The notes under the pieces: generated by a model
Seen by the model: only the letters and a program-made list of their open reading frames with translations
Told to the model about the DNA's origin: nothing
The model's database searches: none
Translations under genes and position numbers: made by a program
Shown: positions 52,341 through 62,084 of the stretch, one piece after another
How the letters are laid out: each line of letters opens with the position of its first letter
Numbering within the stretch: position 1 is the first letter of the stretch
Source: Ignavibacteriota bacterium
Lineage (GTDB): Bacteria; Bacteroidota; Ignavibacteria; Ignavibacteriales; Melioribacteraceae
Reading direction: 5' to 3'
DNA: 64,000 nt
Assembly: GCA_016713565.1 (NCBI GenBank)
Contig: JADJOX010000007.1
Coordinates: forward strand, 558,001 to 622,000

Positions 52341-53234
52341 ATGAAAAAAACTTACATTTTATTTTCAATTTTCATTTTCACTTTTTTAGCAAATTCAAAT
52401 ATTTATTCACAATTATTGAATGCAAGTTTTGAAGATTGGAATGACTTAGGTCCGAATTTTTGGACAACTTCAAATGTTCCCGGATATTTTGTCGGCATAA
52501 CAAAATCTTCTGATGCGCACAGCGGTTCATCATCCGCAAAAATTGAATTAATTAGTTATTTAAATTTCCCATATCCTTCCAGCTTAACTTCAATTAATGA
52601 TGATAATAGTTATGGTCATCCGGTTTCTGCAAAATATACTTCTTTAACAGGTTATTTAAAAAGTGATTTTAAATCATCCGGAATAATGGTGATAAGCGTT
52701 TATATGGCAGATGAAAATGACAATTATTTGGGCTTTGGCGGAATTAGTGTTAATAAAGATTATTCATCTTGGACAGAATTTAATATTCCAATTGAATACG
52801 CTTTAGATTCAACACCGAAAAATTGTTATGTTCAGTTTTTAATTTCAGATTCAGCAGATACTCCTGACGCAAATTCAATTGGATCTTATGTACTTGTCGA
52901 TGATCTTTCTTTAGGTAATATTACTTCAGTTGAAACAAATGAAAAGATTTCGGACGATTTTTTATTGTATCAAAATTATCCAAATCCGTTTAATCCTAGT
53001 ACGATTGTAAGTTTTTCAAATCCGGAAAAAAGCAAAATTAAAATCGAAATTTACAATGCTATTGGTCAGTTTATTAAAGTTCTTTCTAACAAGGAATATA
53101 ATTCAGGTAAACATGAACTGATGTGGAACGCCGAAAATTTGCCGAGCGGAGTTTATTTTGTTAGAATTGAAGCAAAATCATCAGAATCTTCAAGAACTTT
53201 TTTAAATATTAAAAAAGCAATTTTAATGCGTTAA
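52341..53234 (+). CDS. Secreted protein with carbohydrate-binding-like domain and sorting domain
   Basis: 297 residues, intact. Signal peptide ends NIYSQ; mature start LLNASFEDWNDLGPNFW with SSDAHSGSSSAKIEL resembles the jelly-roll start of secreted carbohydrate-binding or PCMD-like domains (the NASFEDW and AHSG pattern). The last ~85 residues form a sorting domain with YQNYPNPFNPSTIVSFS and a KKAILMR end, as in the other two such proteins in the window. The substrate is unknown. Confidence 0.82.
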   Translation: MKKTYILFSIFIFTFLANSNIYSQLLNASFEDWNDLGPNFWTTSNVPGYFVGITKSSDAHSGSSSAKIELISYLNFPYPSSLTSINDDNSYGHPVSAKYTSLTGYLKSDFKSSGIMVISVYMADENDNYLGFGGISVNKDYSSWTEFNIPIEYALDSTPKNCYVQFLISDSADTPDANSIGSYVLVDDLSLGNITSVETNEKISDDFLLYQNYPNPFNPSTIVSFSNPEKSKIKIEIYNAIGQFIKVLSNKEYNSGKHELMWNAENLPSGVYFVRIEAKSSESSRTFLNIKKAILMR

Positions 53235-53251
53235 AAATTAATAAAACAGTT

Positions 53252-53281
53252 GAAGTACGGATCATAAATGATTCGTACTTC
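53252..53281. terminator. Bidirectional terminator
   Basis: Stem GAAGTACG-G-ATCAT with ATGAT-T-CGTACTTC around a two-base loop, between the converging sorting-domain and ABC-F genes. Confidence 0.8.
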
Positions 53282-53290
53282 TAAAAAATT

Positions 53291-55174
53291 TTATTCCTTC
53301 CCTATTTTCTCTAATTCTTCCCATCTGTTATAAAGATTCTTAACTTTTTCTTTAGCAAAATTAAAATCATTATTTAATTCATTTGTTTTAGCGGCATACT
53401 TTTCATAAAAATCTTCAGATGAAAATATTTGTTCTATTTTATTTACTTCTTCTTCGGCTTTAATAATTTCTTCTTCTATTGATTCTAATTCTTTTTTCTC
53501 TTTCCAAGTTAATTTTCTCGGCTTAGGCTTTTCAATCGCCGTTTCTTTTTCATTTTTTTTAACAATTTTATTTTCTACTAAATTTCGCTGTGTTCTTTTT
53601 TCAATATAATAATCATAATTTCCTTCGCTAAAGTGAATTTTACCATCTTCTTCAAATGCCAGAATTCCGTTGCAGACCCTATTTAAAAAATATCTGTCGT
53701 GACTAACAACCACAACGCAGCCGTTAAAAGCTAACAGTGCTTCTTCAAGAATTCGTAAAGTCGGCAAATCCAAATCGTTTGTCGGTTCATCCAATATTAA
53801 AAAATTTCCGCCTCTTTGCAGAATTCGGGCAAGCGTTAATCGGCTTTTCTCACCTCCTGAAAGTCTTCCGACCAATGTATTAATTCTATCATCTGTAAAT
53901 AAAAATCGTTTTAAATATGACCAAACAGTTATTTGCTGATCTCCAAATTTTATAAAATTATTTCCTTCACTTATGGCTTCAATAACGGAATCTTCATCAT
54001 TTAGCAGTAGTCTAGACTGATCGATATAATTAATTTTTGTTTTCTCACCTAGTTGTATTTTGCCATTATCAGGCTGATTTTCACCTAGAATAATTTTTAA
54101 TAATGATGTTTTGCCTACTCCGTTTTTACCAATAATACCTAATTTTCTATCCGGAGTGAAAATAAAATTTAGGTCATTAATCAGAAATTTATTATCAATA
54201 GAAAAACTGATATTATTTAATTCAAGAATTGTATTGCCTAATTTTTCGGGCGGGGGAATTATTAAATCTACATCTAATTCAACTTCCAAATTCTGCTGAG
54301 ACGCAATTTCGTAATAAGCATCTAATCTGCTTTTAGCTTTTGTTCTTCTGGCTCTTGGTCCTCGTACAACCCAATCCAATTCTCTTCGTAAATAATTTTG
54401 ACGTTTTCTTTCTTCAACTTCTTTTATTGCCTGCCTTTCCGCTTTGTTCAGCAAAAAGTCTGTATAATTTCCAATATGTGAAATAAATTCACCCTGACTT
54501 AATTCAACGATACGGTTTGCGATTCTATCAAGAAAATATCTATCATGAGTTACAAAAATACAAGTACCTTTATAATTGCTTAAGAAATTTTCAATCCATT
54601 CAATTGATTCCGTGTCCAAATGATTTGTCGGTTCATCCAAAATTAATAAATCCGGCTGCGCCACAATTGAACGGGCTAATGCAACTCTTCTTTTTTCTCC
54701 GCCCGATAATGTTTCTATGTTTCTGTTTCCATCTGGAACATTTAAAGATTGAAGAATTTTATTAATTTTAATTTCTAAATTCCATCCATCCAAATACTTA
54801 ATTTTTTCTTCCAGTAAATTTTTCTTAGAAGAATCATAATGCAACGATTCATATTCTTTTATTAAGTTCAAAACATTTTCAGCGGCGGCTAAAACATTTT
54901 GGTACACATTTTTCGAATTATCTAAGGTAAATTCTTGGGTTAAAAATCCAACCACTAACTCTTTCTTTTTTGCCACATTTCCGGAATCAGGCTTTAATTG
55001 ATCCGCAATAATTTTTAGAAATGTAGATTTCCCGGCTCCGTTGCGTCCAACTAATCCAATTCTATCGCCTTCATGAATACTAAGCGAAGCCTTGTTCAAA
55101 ACTATTTGTTCACCGTAATGGACTTCAAGATCCATTGCGGTCAGTATTACCGGATTTATATTATTTTCCATCAA
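53291..55174 (-). CDS. ABC-F family ATPase, Uup-like
   Basis: 627 residues, intact. Two ATPase domains: first with GRNGAGKST, signature LSGGEKRRVALAR and LLILDEPTNHLD; second with GKNGVGKTS, LSGGEKSRLTLAR and FLILDEPTNDLD. The linker between them (RQAIKEVEERKRQNYLRRELDW) and the C-terminal coiled coil with KPRKLTWKEKKELESIEEEI fit Uup. ABC-F proteins act on ribosomes or DNA structures in the cytoplasm. Start ATG 55174 or the next ATG. Confidence 0.93.
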   Translation of the reverse strand: MMENNINPVILTAMDLEVHYGEQIVLNKASLSIHEGDRIGLVGRNGAGKSTFLKIIADQLKPDSGNVAKKKELVVGFLTQEFTLDNSKNVYQNVLAAAENVLNLIKEYESLHYDSSKKNLLEEKIKYLDGWNLEIKINKILQSLNVPDGNRNIETLSGGEKRRVALARSIVAQPDLLILDEPTNHLDTESIEWIENFLSNYKGTCIFVTHDRYFLDRIANRIVELSQGEFISHIGNYTDFLLNKAERQAIKEVEERKRQNYLRRELDWVVRGPRARRTKAKSRLDAYYEIASQQNLEVELDVDLIIPPPEKLGNTILELNNISFSIDNKFLINDLNFIFTPDRKLGIIGKNGVGKTSLLKIILGENQPDNGKIQLGEKTKINYIDQSRLLLNDEDSVIEAISEGNNFIKFGDQQITVWSYLKRFLFTDDRINTLVGRLSGGEKSRLTLARILQRGGNFLILDEPTNDLDLPTLRILEEALLAFNGCVVVVSHDRYFLNRVCNGILAFEEDGKIHFSEGNYDYYIEKRTQRNLVENKIVKKNEKETAIEKPKPRKLTWKEKKELESIEEEIIKAEEEVNKIEQIFSSEDFYEKYAAKTNELNNDFNFAKEKVKNLYNRWEELEKIGKE

Positions 55175-55272
55175 CGATTTTAATAAAATTAGTTATCAAA
55201 TATACTTAATTGTAAAAATTAAATTGACTAAAGATCAGTTTATTGTGATTTATGAAATGCTTTTTAAGTAAT

Positions 55273-55989
55273 TTACTTTCTATTTTTAACTTCTTCGTTT
55301 GATTTATTCTCTAAAATTCCCTCGCCCAATTGGCGCATTTGTTTTTGAATCCAAAAAACTCTGCGCTGTCTGTAATTTGTCAATGAATTAACTTTGTACT
55401 TTTTGGGATTTGGTAAAACCGCCGCCAACATTGCCGCATTTTGATATGTTAATTTATTTGCGTCGCGATTAAAGAATTTTCTTGATGAAGCTTGAACTCC
55501 ATAAACATTTTCGCCGAACTCAGCAATGTTTAAATAAACTTCTAAAATCCTTTTCTTGGACCAAAGTGTTTCCAAAAGTAAAGAAAAATAGACTTCCAAA
55601 CCCTTCCTTACATAACTTTTATCAGACCATAAAAATAAATTTTTTGCGGTCTGCTGCGTAATTGTACTTGCTCCGCGAGTTATTTTACTTCTTTTATTTC
55701 TCTTAAGCGCTTTTTCAATTGATTCAAAATCAAAACCGTAATGATCAAAAAATTTCTGATCTTCTGCCGCGATCATGGCTAATTTAGCTGAATTTGATAT
55801 TTCATTATAATTCACCCAATCATAATTTATTGAGTTAAAATTACCGTCAATTAAATTTGTAATTCTTTGCTGAAGCATAAATGACGAAGTTGGAATTGGA
55901 AGAAATCTAAATATTAAAACAACCAGAATTGTAAAAATGAAAAAAAACAATGTCAATGAAACAAATATTTTCCAGATTTTTTTTAGCAT
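55273..55989 (-). CDS. mtgA: Monofunctional peptidoglycan transglycosylase MtgA
   Basis: Polymerises lipid II glycan strands at the outer face of the inner membrane. An N-terminal anchor (IFVSLTLFFFIFTILVVLIF) is followed by the GT51 domain: AAEDQKFFDHYGFD with the catalytic glutamate, RGASTITQQTAKNLFLW, and RKGLEVYFSLLLETLWSKKRILEVYLN. No transpeptidase domain, so monofunctional. I take ATG 55989 instead of the TTG 12 bases earlier, giving 238 residues. Confidence 0.93.
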   Translation of the reverse strand: MLKKIWKIFVSLTLFFFIFTILVVLIFRFLPIPTSSFMLQQRITNLIDGNFNSINYDWVNYNEISNSAKLAMIAAEDQKFFDHYGFDFESIEKALKRNKRSKITRGASTITQQTAKNLFLWSDKSYVRKGLEVYFSLLLETLWSKKRILEVYLNIAEFGENVYGVQASSRKFFNRDANKLTYQNAAMLAAVLPNPKKYKVNSLTNYRQRRVFWIQKQMRQLGEGILENKSNEEVKNRK

Positions 55990-56056
55990 ATCAATATTCA
56001 ATTTTTATATCTGAAAAATAGTGTTTTCAAAAATCAAATTTCAAAAAAGTTCAAAA

Positions 56057-57022
56057 TTAAATATCTAGCAATATTTTTTTTATCAAATTTTTTGCCAAAA
56101 TAATTTTATATGAATTCATGTCCAAAGCTTCTGCTTTTGCAAATACTGAATTTGAAAGTTTATTTATATTTTCATCATCAATTTTAAAATTGATTAATTC
56201 TTTGTTTATTCCTTCTTCTTCCCAAGGAATTGGCGCAACACCGCCGAAAGTAATTTTACCGGACTTAATAATTTTATCTTTGATATCAAATATTCCTGCT
56301 ATACTTAACAGTGCAAAATCCCAAGCGCCTCGTTCTTTAATTTTAATAAATTTAGAAATTTTATTCCCTGAATTTGGAATTATTATTTCGGTCAATATTT
56401 CACCGCTTTTCAATATATTTTCTTTTTGATCATCAACTACCGGTAAAATAAAAAAATCTTTTGCGGAAACTACTTTTTCATTTTTTCCGTCATTGATTTT
56501 AAATTTTGCGTTTAATGCCAACAGAGCAACCGCTGAATCTGATGGATGTACAATGTAGCAAGGTCCTCCCCCAATAATACAGTGATATTTATTATTTCCC
56601 ATCACCGCAAAACATGTATCACCGCCTTTTCTTATGCAGTTATATTCGCCACGGAAGTAAAAACAACGTGGTCGCTGACAAATATTTCCGCCGATTGTAG
56701 CAGCATTTCTTAATTGAGGAGTCGCGATTTCTTTTACCGACAACTGTAATAATTCTGCATATTTTTTTACAGTTTCATTTTTTTCAATTTCACTAAGTTT
56801 TGTCAATGCTCCAATTTTAAGTCCAACATTTTCGTCATATTTAATATAATTTAATGACTCAATATTTTTAAGATTAACAAGTTGAGTGTAATTAAAAATA
56901 TCATCTTTCATTAAACCTAATATATCCGTTCCGCCGGCGTATAGAATTGATTTACTGTTTTTTGATAAATAATTAGATGCTTTTTCAACTGATTGTGGCT
57001 GCAAATATTCAAAATCATTCAT
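56057..57022 (-). CDS. Molybdenum hydroxylase FAD subunit (PaoB-like)
   Basis: FAD-binding subunit of the xanthine dehydrogenase family. The FAD motif YAGGTDILGLMKD is near residue 32 and TIGGNICQRPRCFYFRG near 115. It then has extra cysteines in NCIRKGGDTCFAVMGNNKYH and GGGPCYIVHPSD, which in PaoB and 4-hydroxybenzoyl-CoA reductase bind a [4Fe-4S] cluster. About 321 residues from ATG 57022, which has a GAGGAAC ribosome-binding site and lies 8 bases after the large subunit stop. Confidence 0.92.
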   Translation of the reverse strand: MNDFEYLQPQSVEKASNYLSKNSKSILYAGGTDILGLMKDDIFNYTQLVNLKNIESLNYIKYDENVGLKIGALTKLSEIEKNETVKKYAELLQLSVKEIATPQLRNAATIGGNICQRPRCFYFRGEYNCIRKGGDTCFAVMGNNKYHCIIGGGPCYIVHPSDSAVALLALNAKFKINDGKNEKVVSAKDFFILPVVDDQKENILKSGEILTEIIIPNSGNKISKFIKIKERGAWDFALLSIAGIFDIKDKIIKSGKITFGGVAPIPWEEEGINKELINFKIDDENINKLSNSVFAKAEALDMNSYKIILAKNLIKKILLDI

Positions 57023-57030
57023 TTTGTTCC

Positions 57031-59316
57031 TCAATTTTTGTACAGTGCATTTAATATTTTATCCGGAGTAATTGGCAGGCTTTTTATTCTAACACCAATT
57101 GCGTTATAAACCGCATTTGCTATTGCTGCCGCAGTTGGAATGATTGCTGGTTCGCCAATTCCTTTAACACCCATATTATTCGCCTGATCGTCCATTTCAT
57201 TAACAATTATTATTTCTATTTCATCCGGGGCATCCAACATTGTTGGAATTTTATAATCATGCATATTCGCATTTAACATTTTCCCATGATCTTCATCCAT
57301 AATTCTTTCTTCTGTTAGCGCAAATCCTAATCCCTGCATTATTCCACCGTGGAATTGACTTTCCAAAGTTTGCCTGTTTAATGTTCTTCCGGTATCGTGA
57401 GCGGCAACAATTTTTTTTACTTTCACATTGCCTGTCAGAATATCTACTTCAACTTTAGCGAACTGTGCTCCAAAAGTCTGAACCGCAATTCCTTTTATAT
57501 TTTCTTCTCGTGAACCTTTTGTAAATAAAATTTCGGGATCAACTTGTTTTGCTATATCTTCAATTGACATTATTGTTTTACTATCAGAGTAAAAAATTCC
57601 GCTTGAATACTTTATTTCATCTTCATTTTTATTTATGACGGCAGAAACTGCTGAAATTAATTTTTTCTTCATTTTTTCCGCCGCATCCCTAACCGCGGGA
57701 GAAATTGAAGGAGCCGTTGTACTTCCTCCGCTTGAAGGTCCAAATGGATAATCTGTATTTCCTAAGTGTACTTTAATTTTACTTAAAGGTAATTCCAAAA
57801 TTTCAGCGGCTATTTGAGACATAAATGTATAAGTACCTGTTCCAATATCCTGGGTTCCGGAATAGATATTCACCAAACCATCTTTAGAAATTTTCATATT
57901 CGCGTGAGCCGGAGGTCCGCCACCTCCCCACCAAATTTGAGAAGCCATTCCAATTCCGGTTTTAATATAGTTGTTTCCATCTCCTGGAATTTTATTACGT
58001 TCACTCCAACCTATTTTTTCCGCTCCAATTTTATAAGCTTCCTTCAACATTTTTGAACTATAACTTGCGCCCCAAACTTGATCCTTATCGGCATAATTTT
58101 TCAACCTAATTTCCAATGGATCCATTCCTATTTTTTCTGCTGCTTCATCAATTATGGAGTCAAGAGCAAAAGTTCCCTGAACATGTCCCGGAGCTCTGAA
58201 AGCTCTTGCTCTGCCGGTGTTTGTGAAAACACTATAATCAATTGTTTTAACATTAGGAATTTGATACATACTTCTAGCCGGCCAACTGCACCCGCCGCCG
58301 CTAGGATATGAACCAACATTTGCGATAGAATTATGGCTCAATGCAGTAATTGTTCCATCTTTTTTTAGTCCGATCTTTAATGTTTGTTTTGAGTCAGGTC
58401 TGTTACCGACAGAAAGATTCATCTCTTTTCTATCCAAAACTATTTTTACCGGTTTGTTAAATTTTTTCGATAGTATTGCTGCCATTAAAGTATATTTTCC
58501 GGCTTCAAGTTTACCGCCAAAACCTCCGCCCATAAATTCTTTTATAACTTGAACATTTTCTTCATTCATACCCAAGGATTTTGCTATGTTGTTTCTAACT
58601 TCAAAAACCGCTTGCGTTGAATCCCAAATTTTTAATTTTCCGCCTTCCCAATTAACAACGCTGCAGTGAACTTCTGTTGGATTATGAATTGCAATTTGTG
58701 TTGTATATGTATCTTCAATAATAATTTCAGATTGTTCAAAACCTTGATCAATATTTCCTCTTGAATATTCATCCGGTTTTTCTCTGCTGATATTTCCGCT
58801 TTCATGAATTTTTAGATTCTCTGATTTTAGAGATTTTTCCGCATCAATTTCAAAAGGTAATTTTTCATATGAAACGATTATTTTCTTTGCCGCTTCTTCA
58901 GCAATTTTTTGCGTTATTGCACAAACACAAGCAATTTCATCACCTTCATATCTAACAGTCTGATCAAATAATTTACTGCTTTCACCATACCAATTATATT
59001 CTTGTGTGTTTTCAAAAGTTAAAATTTCCAAAACACCATCTGTATTTTTCGCTTTTGATAAATCCAAACTTTTTATTTTTGCGTGAGGAATTGTTGAACG
59101 CAGAATTTTTCCAAATACCATATCCGGTAAATTTATATCGTAGGTATAAATTGCTTTTCCGCTTACCTTTTTATATCCGTCGTATCTTGGAATTTTTTTT
59201 CCAATAAATTTCAAATCTTTATTTGGAGGAAGTTGTTTATAATTTTCGTCCGAAACTTCGCCAACTTTTTCTATAAAATCTTCTTCGAAAAAAAACTTTG
59301 ATCTTTTTATTGACAT
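57031..59316 (-). CDS. Molybdenum hydroxylase large subunit (PaoC-like)
   Basis: Molybdopterin-cytosine dinucleotide-binding catalytic subunit, 761 residues from ATG 59316 (GGAG upstream). Clear family blocks: KVSGKAIYTYDINLPDMVFG, EFMGGGFGGKLEAG, GRARAFRAPGHVQGTFALDS, GSSGGSTTAPS-like segment (PSSGGSTTAPSISPA). The end NNMGVKGIGEPAIIPTAAAI holds the conserved catalytic glutamate in GIGEP. Substrate most likely aldehydes or N-heterocycles; it cannot be fixed from sequence. Confidence 0.93.
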   Translation of the reverse strand: MSIKRSKFFFEEDFIEKVGEVSDENYKQLPPNKDLKFIGKKIPRYDGYKKVSGKAIYTYDINLPDMVFGKILRSTIPHAKIKSLDLSKAKNTDGVLEILTFENTQEYNWYGESSKLFDQTVRYEGDEIACVCAITQKIAEEAAKKIIVSYEKLPFEIDAEKSLKSENLKIHESGNISREKPDEYSRGNIDQGFEQSEIIIEDTYTTQIAIHNPTEVHCSVVNWEGGKLKIWDSTQAVFEVRNNIAKSLGMNEENVQVIKEFMGGGFGGKLEAGKYTLMAAILSKKFNKPVKIVLDRKEMNLSVGNRPDSKQTLKIGLKKDGTITALSHNSIANVGSYPSGGGCSWPARSMYQIPNVKTIDYSVFTNTGRARAFRAPGHVQGTFALDSIIDEAAEKIGMDPLEIRLKNYADKDQVWGASYSSKMLKEAYKIGAEKIGWSERNKIPGDGNNYIKTGIGMASQIWWGGGGPPAHANMKISKDGLVNIYSGTQDIGTGTYTFMSQIAAEILELPLSKIKVHLGNTDYPFGPSSGGSTTAPSISPAVRDAAEKMKKKLISAVSAVINKNEDEIKYSSGIFYSDSKTIMSIEDIAKQVDPEILFTKGSREENIKGIAVQTFGAQFAKVEVDILTGNVKVKKIVAAHDTGRTLNRQTLESQFHGGIMQGLGFALTEERIMDEDHGKMLNANMHDYKIPTMLDAPDEIEIIIVNEMDDQANNMGVKGIGEPAIIPTAAAIANAVYNAIGVRIKSLPITPDKILNALYKN

Positions 59317-59329
59317 TTTTTCTCCTTGA

Positions 59330-59938
59330 TCAAATTTTACTGCCAATTGCATTTTTTACGGAATCAAAAATTTTGGGATACGCACCGCATCTGCATAAAT
59401 TACCCGACATGCCGTTTTTTATTTCTTCATCAGTAGGATTTGGATTATTTTTTAATAATGCAACAGCTGAAATTATTTGTCCCGGTGTACAAAATCCGCA
59501 TTGTAATCCATCATGCTCAATAAATGATTTTTGAACCGTGTGTAACTCATCATTATTCAATAATCCTTCAACTGTAATTATTTCCGAAGCATCCGCATCT
59601 AAAGCCAATAAATGACAAGAATAAATTGCTTCATCATTCATTAAAACAGAACAGCTTCCGCATTCTCCTTGATTGCAAACTAATTTTGTTCCTGTCAATT
59701 TTAGTTCGTCACGTAAAAATTCTGCTAAGGTTGTATTAGGTTTTATATTTGTTGAAATTTTTTCACCGTTTACAACTAAGGATAACTTGACCTTTCCTTC
59801 CATAGATTCTTTTAAATCCTTAGGAAGATTCTTTGCATTTAAATTTGGACTAATTGAATACGCGCCAACTAAACCAACGCTTACTTCTTTAATAAACTTT
59901 CTTCGGGATGAGTCTTTAGGATTGTCAGATTTTTTCAT
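59330..59938 (-). CDS. Molybdenum hydroxylase [2Fe-2S] subunit with Tat signal (PaoA-like)
   Basis: 202 residues. N-terminal twin-arginine signal DSSRRKFIKEVSVGLVGAYS, followed by the plant-type ferredoxin domain (CNQGECGSCSVLMN) and the helical [2Fe-2S] domain (CGFCTPGQI, GNLCRCGAY). Tat export of this subunit is characteristic of periplasmic PaoABC; the other two subunits lack signals and are presumably carried along. First gene of the three-gene operon, 13 bases before the large subunit ATG. Confidence 0.93.
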   Translation of the reverse strand: MKKSDNPKDSSRRKFIKEVSVGLVGAYSISPNLNAKNLPKDLKESMEGKVKLSLVVNGEKISTNIKPNTTLAEFLRDELKLTGTKLVCNQGECGSCSVLMNDEAIYSCHLLALDADASEIITVEGLLNNDELHTVQKSFIEHDGLQCGFCTPGQIISAVALLKNNPNPTDEEIKNGMSGNLCRCGAYPKIFDSVKNAIGSKI

Positions 59939-60059
59939 ATTTCCTCAGTAGCTAACTTTGAAATGCTATGAGAAAATTAAAAATGTAAAGGCTAAATTGC
60001 AATATAAATAGTGAAGTAAAAGATGAAATTTGTGAGGAATTTTTAAATTATCGGGTGAG

Positions 60060-60983
60060 CTATATTTCGTTGAATATTTCTAAATCTTCAAAAATAAAAT
60101 TTCGCGGATTTAATGAAACTCCTTTATGTCTTACTTCATAATGAAGATGTGGTCCAGTTGTCAATGTGCCCGTATTTCCGCTTAGAGCAATTAGTTCGCC
60201 TCGTTTTACGGTTTGTCCAATTTTAACATTAAATTCGGATAAATGACCATATAATGTTTCATAACCAAAACCGTGCGTAATTTTTATAACTTTGCCATAA
60301 CCGCCGAGTTGACCAACAAAAGTTATTTTCCCGCTACCCGGTGCATAAACCTTTTCACCGATATTTGCTATAAAATCTAAGCCGTAATGCATTTTATTCT
60401 GCATCAAAATTGGGTGAAGTCTCATCCCAAATCTATCACCGATGGGACAATTAACGGGACGAACTGCAGGAATTGTTTTATATAAATTCTGATTTTCTTT
60501 GTACTTGTTTTCTATTTCTCCAAAGTTTATTCTTTCAATCTTTAATCCGGTTTCAATTTTATTAACAACATCAAGAATAGAACTTAATTTTAGATTATTC
60601 CTTTTCACTGAAGCAAATTCACTCTCAAATTCCGATCCGCCGATTCCGTAATTTTTATAATCTTGATTTAACTCGGGTAAATTTACAGCAATCCGTAAAT
60701 TGCTTGATTCGTCTGCTAATTTATCAAGTTTTGATGACAATGCGATGTACTTCTTTTGAAGAAGTTCAAATTCATTTTCCAACAAATTATCATCCGTAAA
60801 ATTTTTTAAACGATCATTATTACTCGAATAATTAAGAACGATTTTGCTGCTAGTAAAAAAAGTTATTGTTGCAGTCAAGAATACGATAAAAATTATAAAC
60901 AACGCAGCTTTAGAAAAAACATTTTCAACATTCACCAGTTTTTGTTTTTCTGATGAATAATAATAAATTTTATTTATCTTCAT
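60060..60983 (-). CDS. M23 family metallopeptidase with membrane anchor and coiled coil
   Basis: 307 residues. Transmembrane segment AALFIIFIVFLTATITFF at ~27-44, a coiled-coil region, then the LytM domain with zinc ligands in HYGLDF (H and D) and HLHYE, and GSGKITFVGQLGGYGKVI as the core. FGMRLHPI precedes the first ligand as usual. It probably cuts peptide cross-links in the cell wall or activates amidases. Confidence 0.92.
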   Translation of the reverse strand: MKINKIYYYSSEKQKLVNVENVFSKAALFIIFIVFLTATITFFTSSKIVLNYSSNNDRLKNFTDDNLLENEFELLQKKYIALSSKLDKLADESSNLRIAVNLPELNQDYKNYGIGGSEFESEFASVKRNNLKLSSILDVVNKIETGLKIERINFGEIENKYKENQNLYKTIPAVRPVNCPIGDRFGMRLHPILMQNKMHYGLDFIANIGEKVYAPGSGKITFVGQLGGYGKVIKITHGFGYETLYGHLSEFNVKIGQTVKRGELIALSGNTGTLTTGPHLHYEVRHKGVSLNPRNFIFEDLEIFNEI

Positions 60984-61010
60984 TTTTAGCGCGTGATTAA
61001 AATTTGCTTT

Positions 61011-61310
61011 TTAATTAATTACGGAAAGATTTCTCTTTTCCATTTCGTTCAGAAGAGTGTTGTAAATTTTAGAATCTTCCAACCATTTTTGCGGACTGCA
61101 ATTTCTAAGATAATTTTTTTTGTTTTTTATATCTTGAAAAAGGGAGATATCGTAAATAATTGCTCGCTTTTCCTGCTTATCTAACTTTCTCAACTTCTCT
61201 TTATATAAATAGTTAAAAGTATTTTTCAGAAAATAATATGAACATACAAGCTGCGCATTATCGAATTTCGAAATATCCTTTGATGTTTTTTCTAATTCAA
61301 CCAAATACAT
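61011..61310 (-). CDS. Small conserved-looking protein of unknown function
   Basis: 99 residues, charged and helical (DKQEKRAIIYDISLFQDIKNKKNYL; CSPQKWLEDSKIYNTLLNEMEKR). No signal or membrane span. It starts 27 bases before the peptidase gene on the same strand and may be co-transcribed with it. I do not recognise the family. Confidence 0.6.
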   Translation of the reverse strand: MYLVELEKTSKDISKFDNAQLVCSYYFLKNTFNYLYKEKLRKLDKQEKRAIIYDISLFQDIKNKKNYLRNCSPQKWLEDSKIYNTLLNEMEKRNLSVIN

Positions 61311-61681
61311 TTTGTCTCTGAAATTTATTTTATCATTTTACATTTAAGCATAATTTGTGCCAAAAATCACATTATCCTAAAAACAATGTGCTTTGAACAA
61401 TTGTTTACAACATATTGCTTTTCATAGATGGATAAATTGGTGCAAATATTATTTACAGAAATTATAAATTGTTGGTAATTTATTTATTATTAGGGAGTTA
61501 CGAGGTTTAATAAATAATTCTTTTGCAATTTTTTTTTCATTGTTTAATATGTAGCAATTTAATAAATCATAATTGCTTGTTTGTGATTGGCATCATTTCA
61601 TTGAGTTTTTATTTCAATAGATTTGAGTCAAGAAATATGTTTCATTTAAAAACTTAACGTGTATTAAGAAAAAACATTTTT
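61311..61681. other. AT-rich intergenic region, 371 bases
   Basis: Divergent space between the small unknown gene (minus) and the small membrane protein gene (plus). No hairpin, repeat or open frame stands out. Confidence 0.5.
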
Positions 61682-61984
61682 TTGAAACAAATTAAAACAC
61701 TTATGCAAAATAAAGAAATAAATACAAAACAAATTGAAGCAAAAACAGAGAGTTTTACTCAAAAAATTTCTTCAATTACAACCGAAAGAAAAATTATCAA
61801 CTCATTTAAAAGCGGAATATTTGCTTTTAGCGTTGTTCTAGTACTTTGCTCAATGTTTAAAGTTTTAGCTGTAACTGCCAAATCTACTTCTAATTTTGAA
61901 ATTACCGGAAATGATCTAATTTTTTCATTTTGGGCATTTATTGTCATTTCATTTATAGAAATCTCACATTATTTTAAATCGTAA
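61682..61984 (+). CDS. Small two-span membrane protein of unknown function
   Basis: 100 residues from TTG 61682 (or 93 from ATG 61703). A polar, lysine/threonine-rich start is followed by two hydrophobic spans (SGIFAFSVVLVLCSMFKVLAV and LIFSFWAFIVISFIEISHYF). No family recognised; the start choice is open. It precedes purL by 100 bases. Confidence 0.55.
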   Translation: MKQIKTLMQNKEINTKQIEAKTESFTQKISSITTERKIINSFKSGIFAFSVVLVLCSMFKVLAVTAKSTSNFEITGNDLIFSFWAFIVISFIEISHYFKS

Positions 61985-62084
61985 ATAAATTTATTCATTT
62001 TCCCAAGTCCGTTTTTTCTTCATCTAAGCTAAAAAAAATTTATCTTTACACTTTAATTCTAATCAAATCTAAAAAAATCATTTT

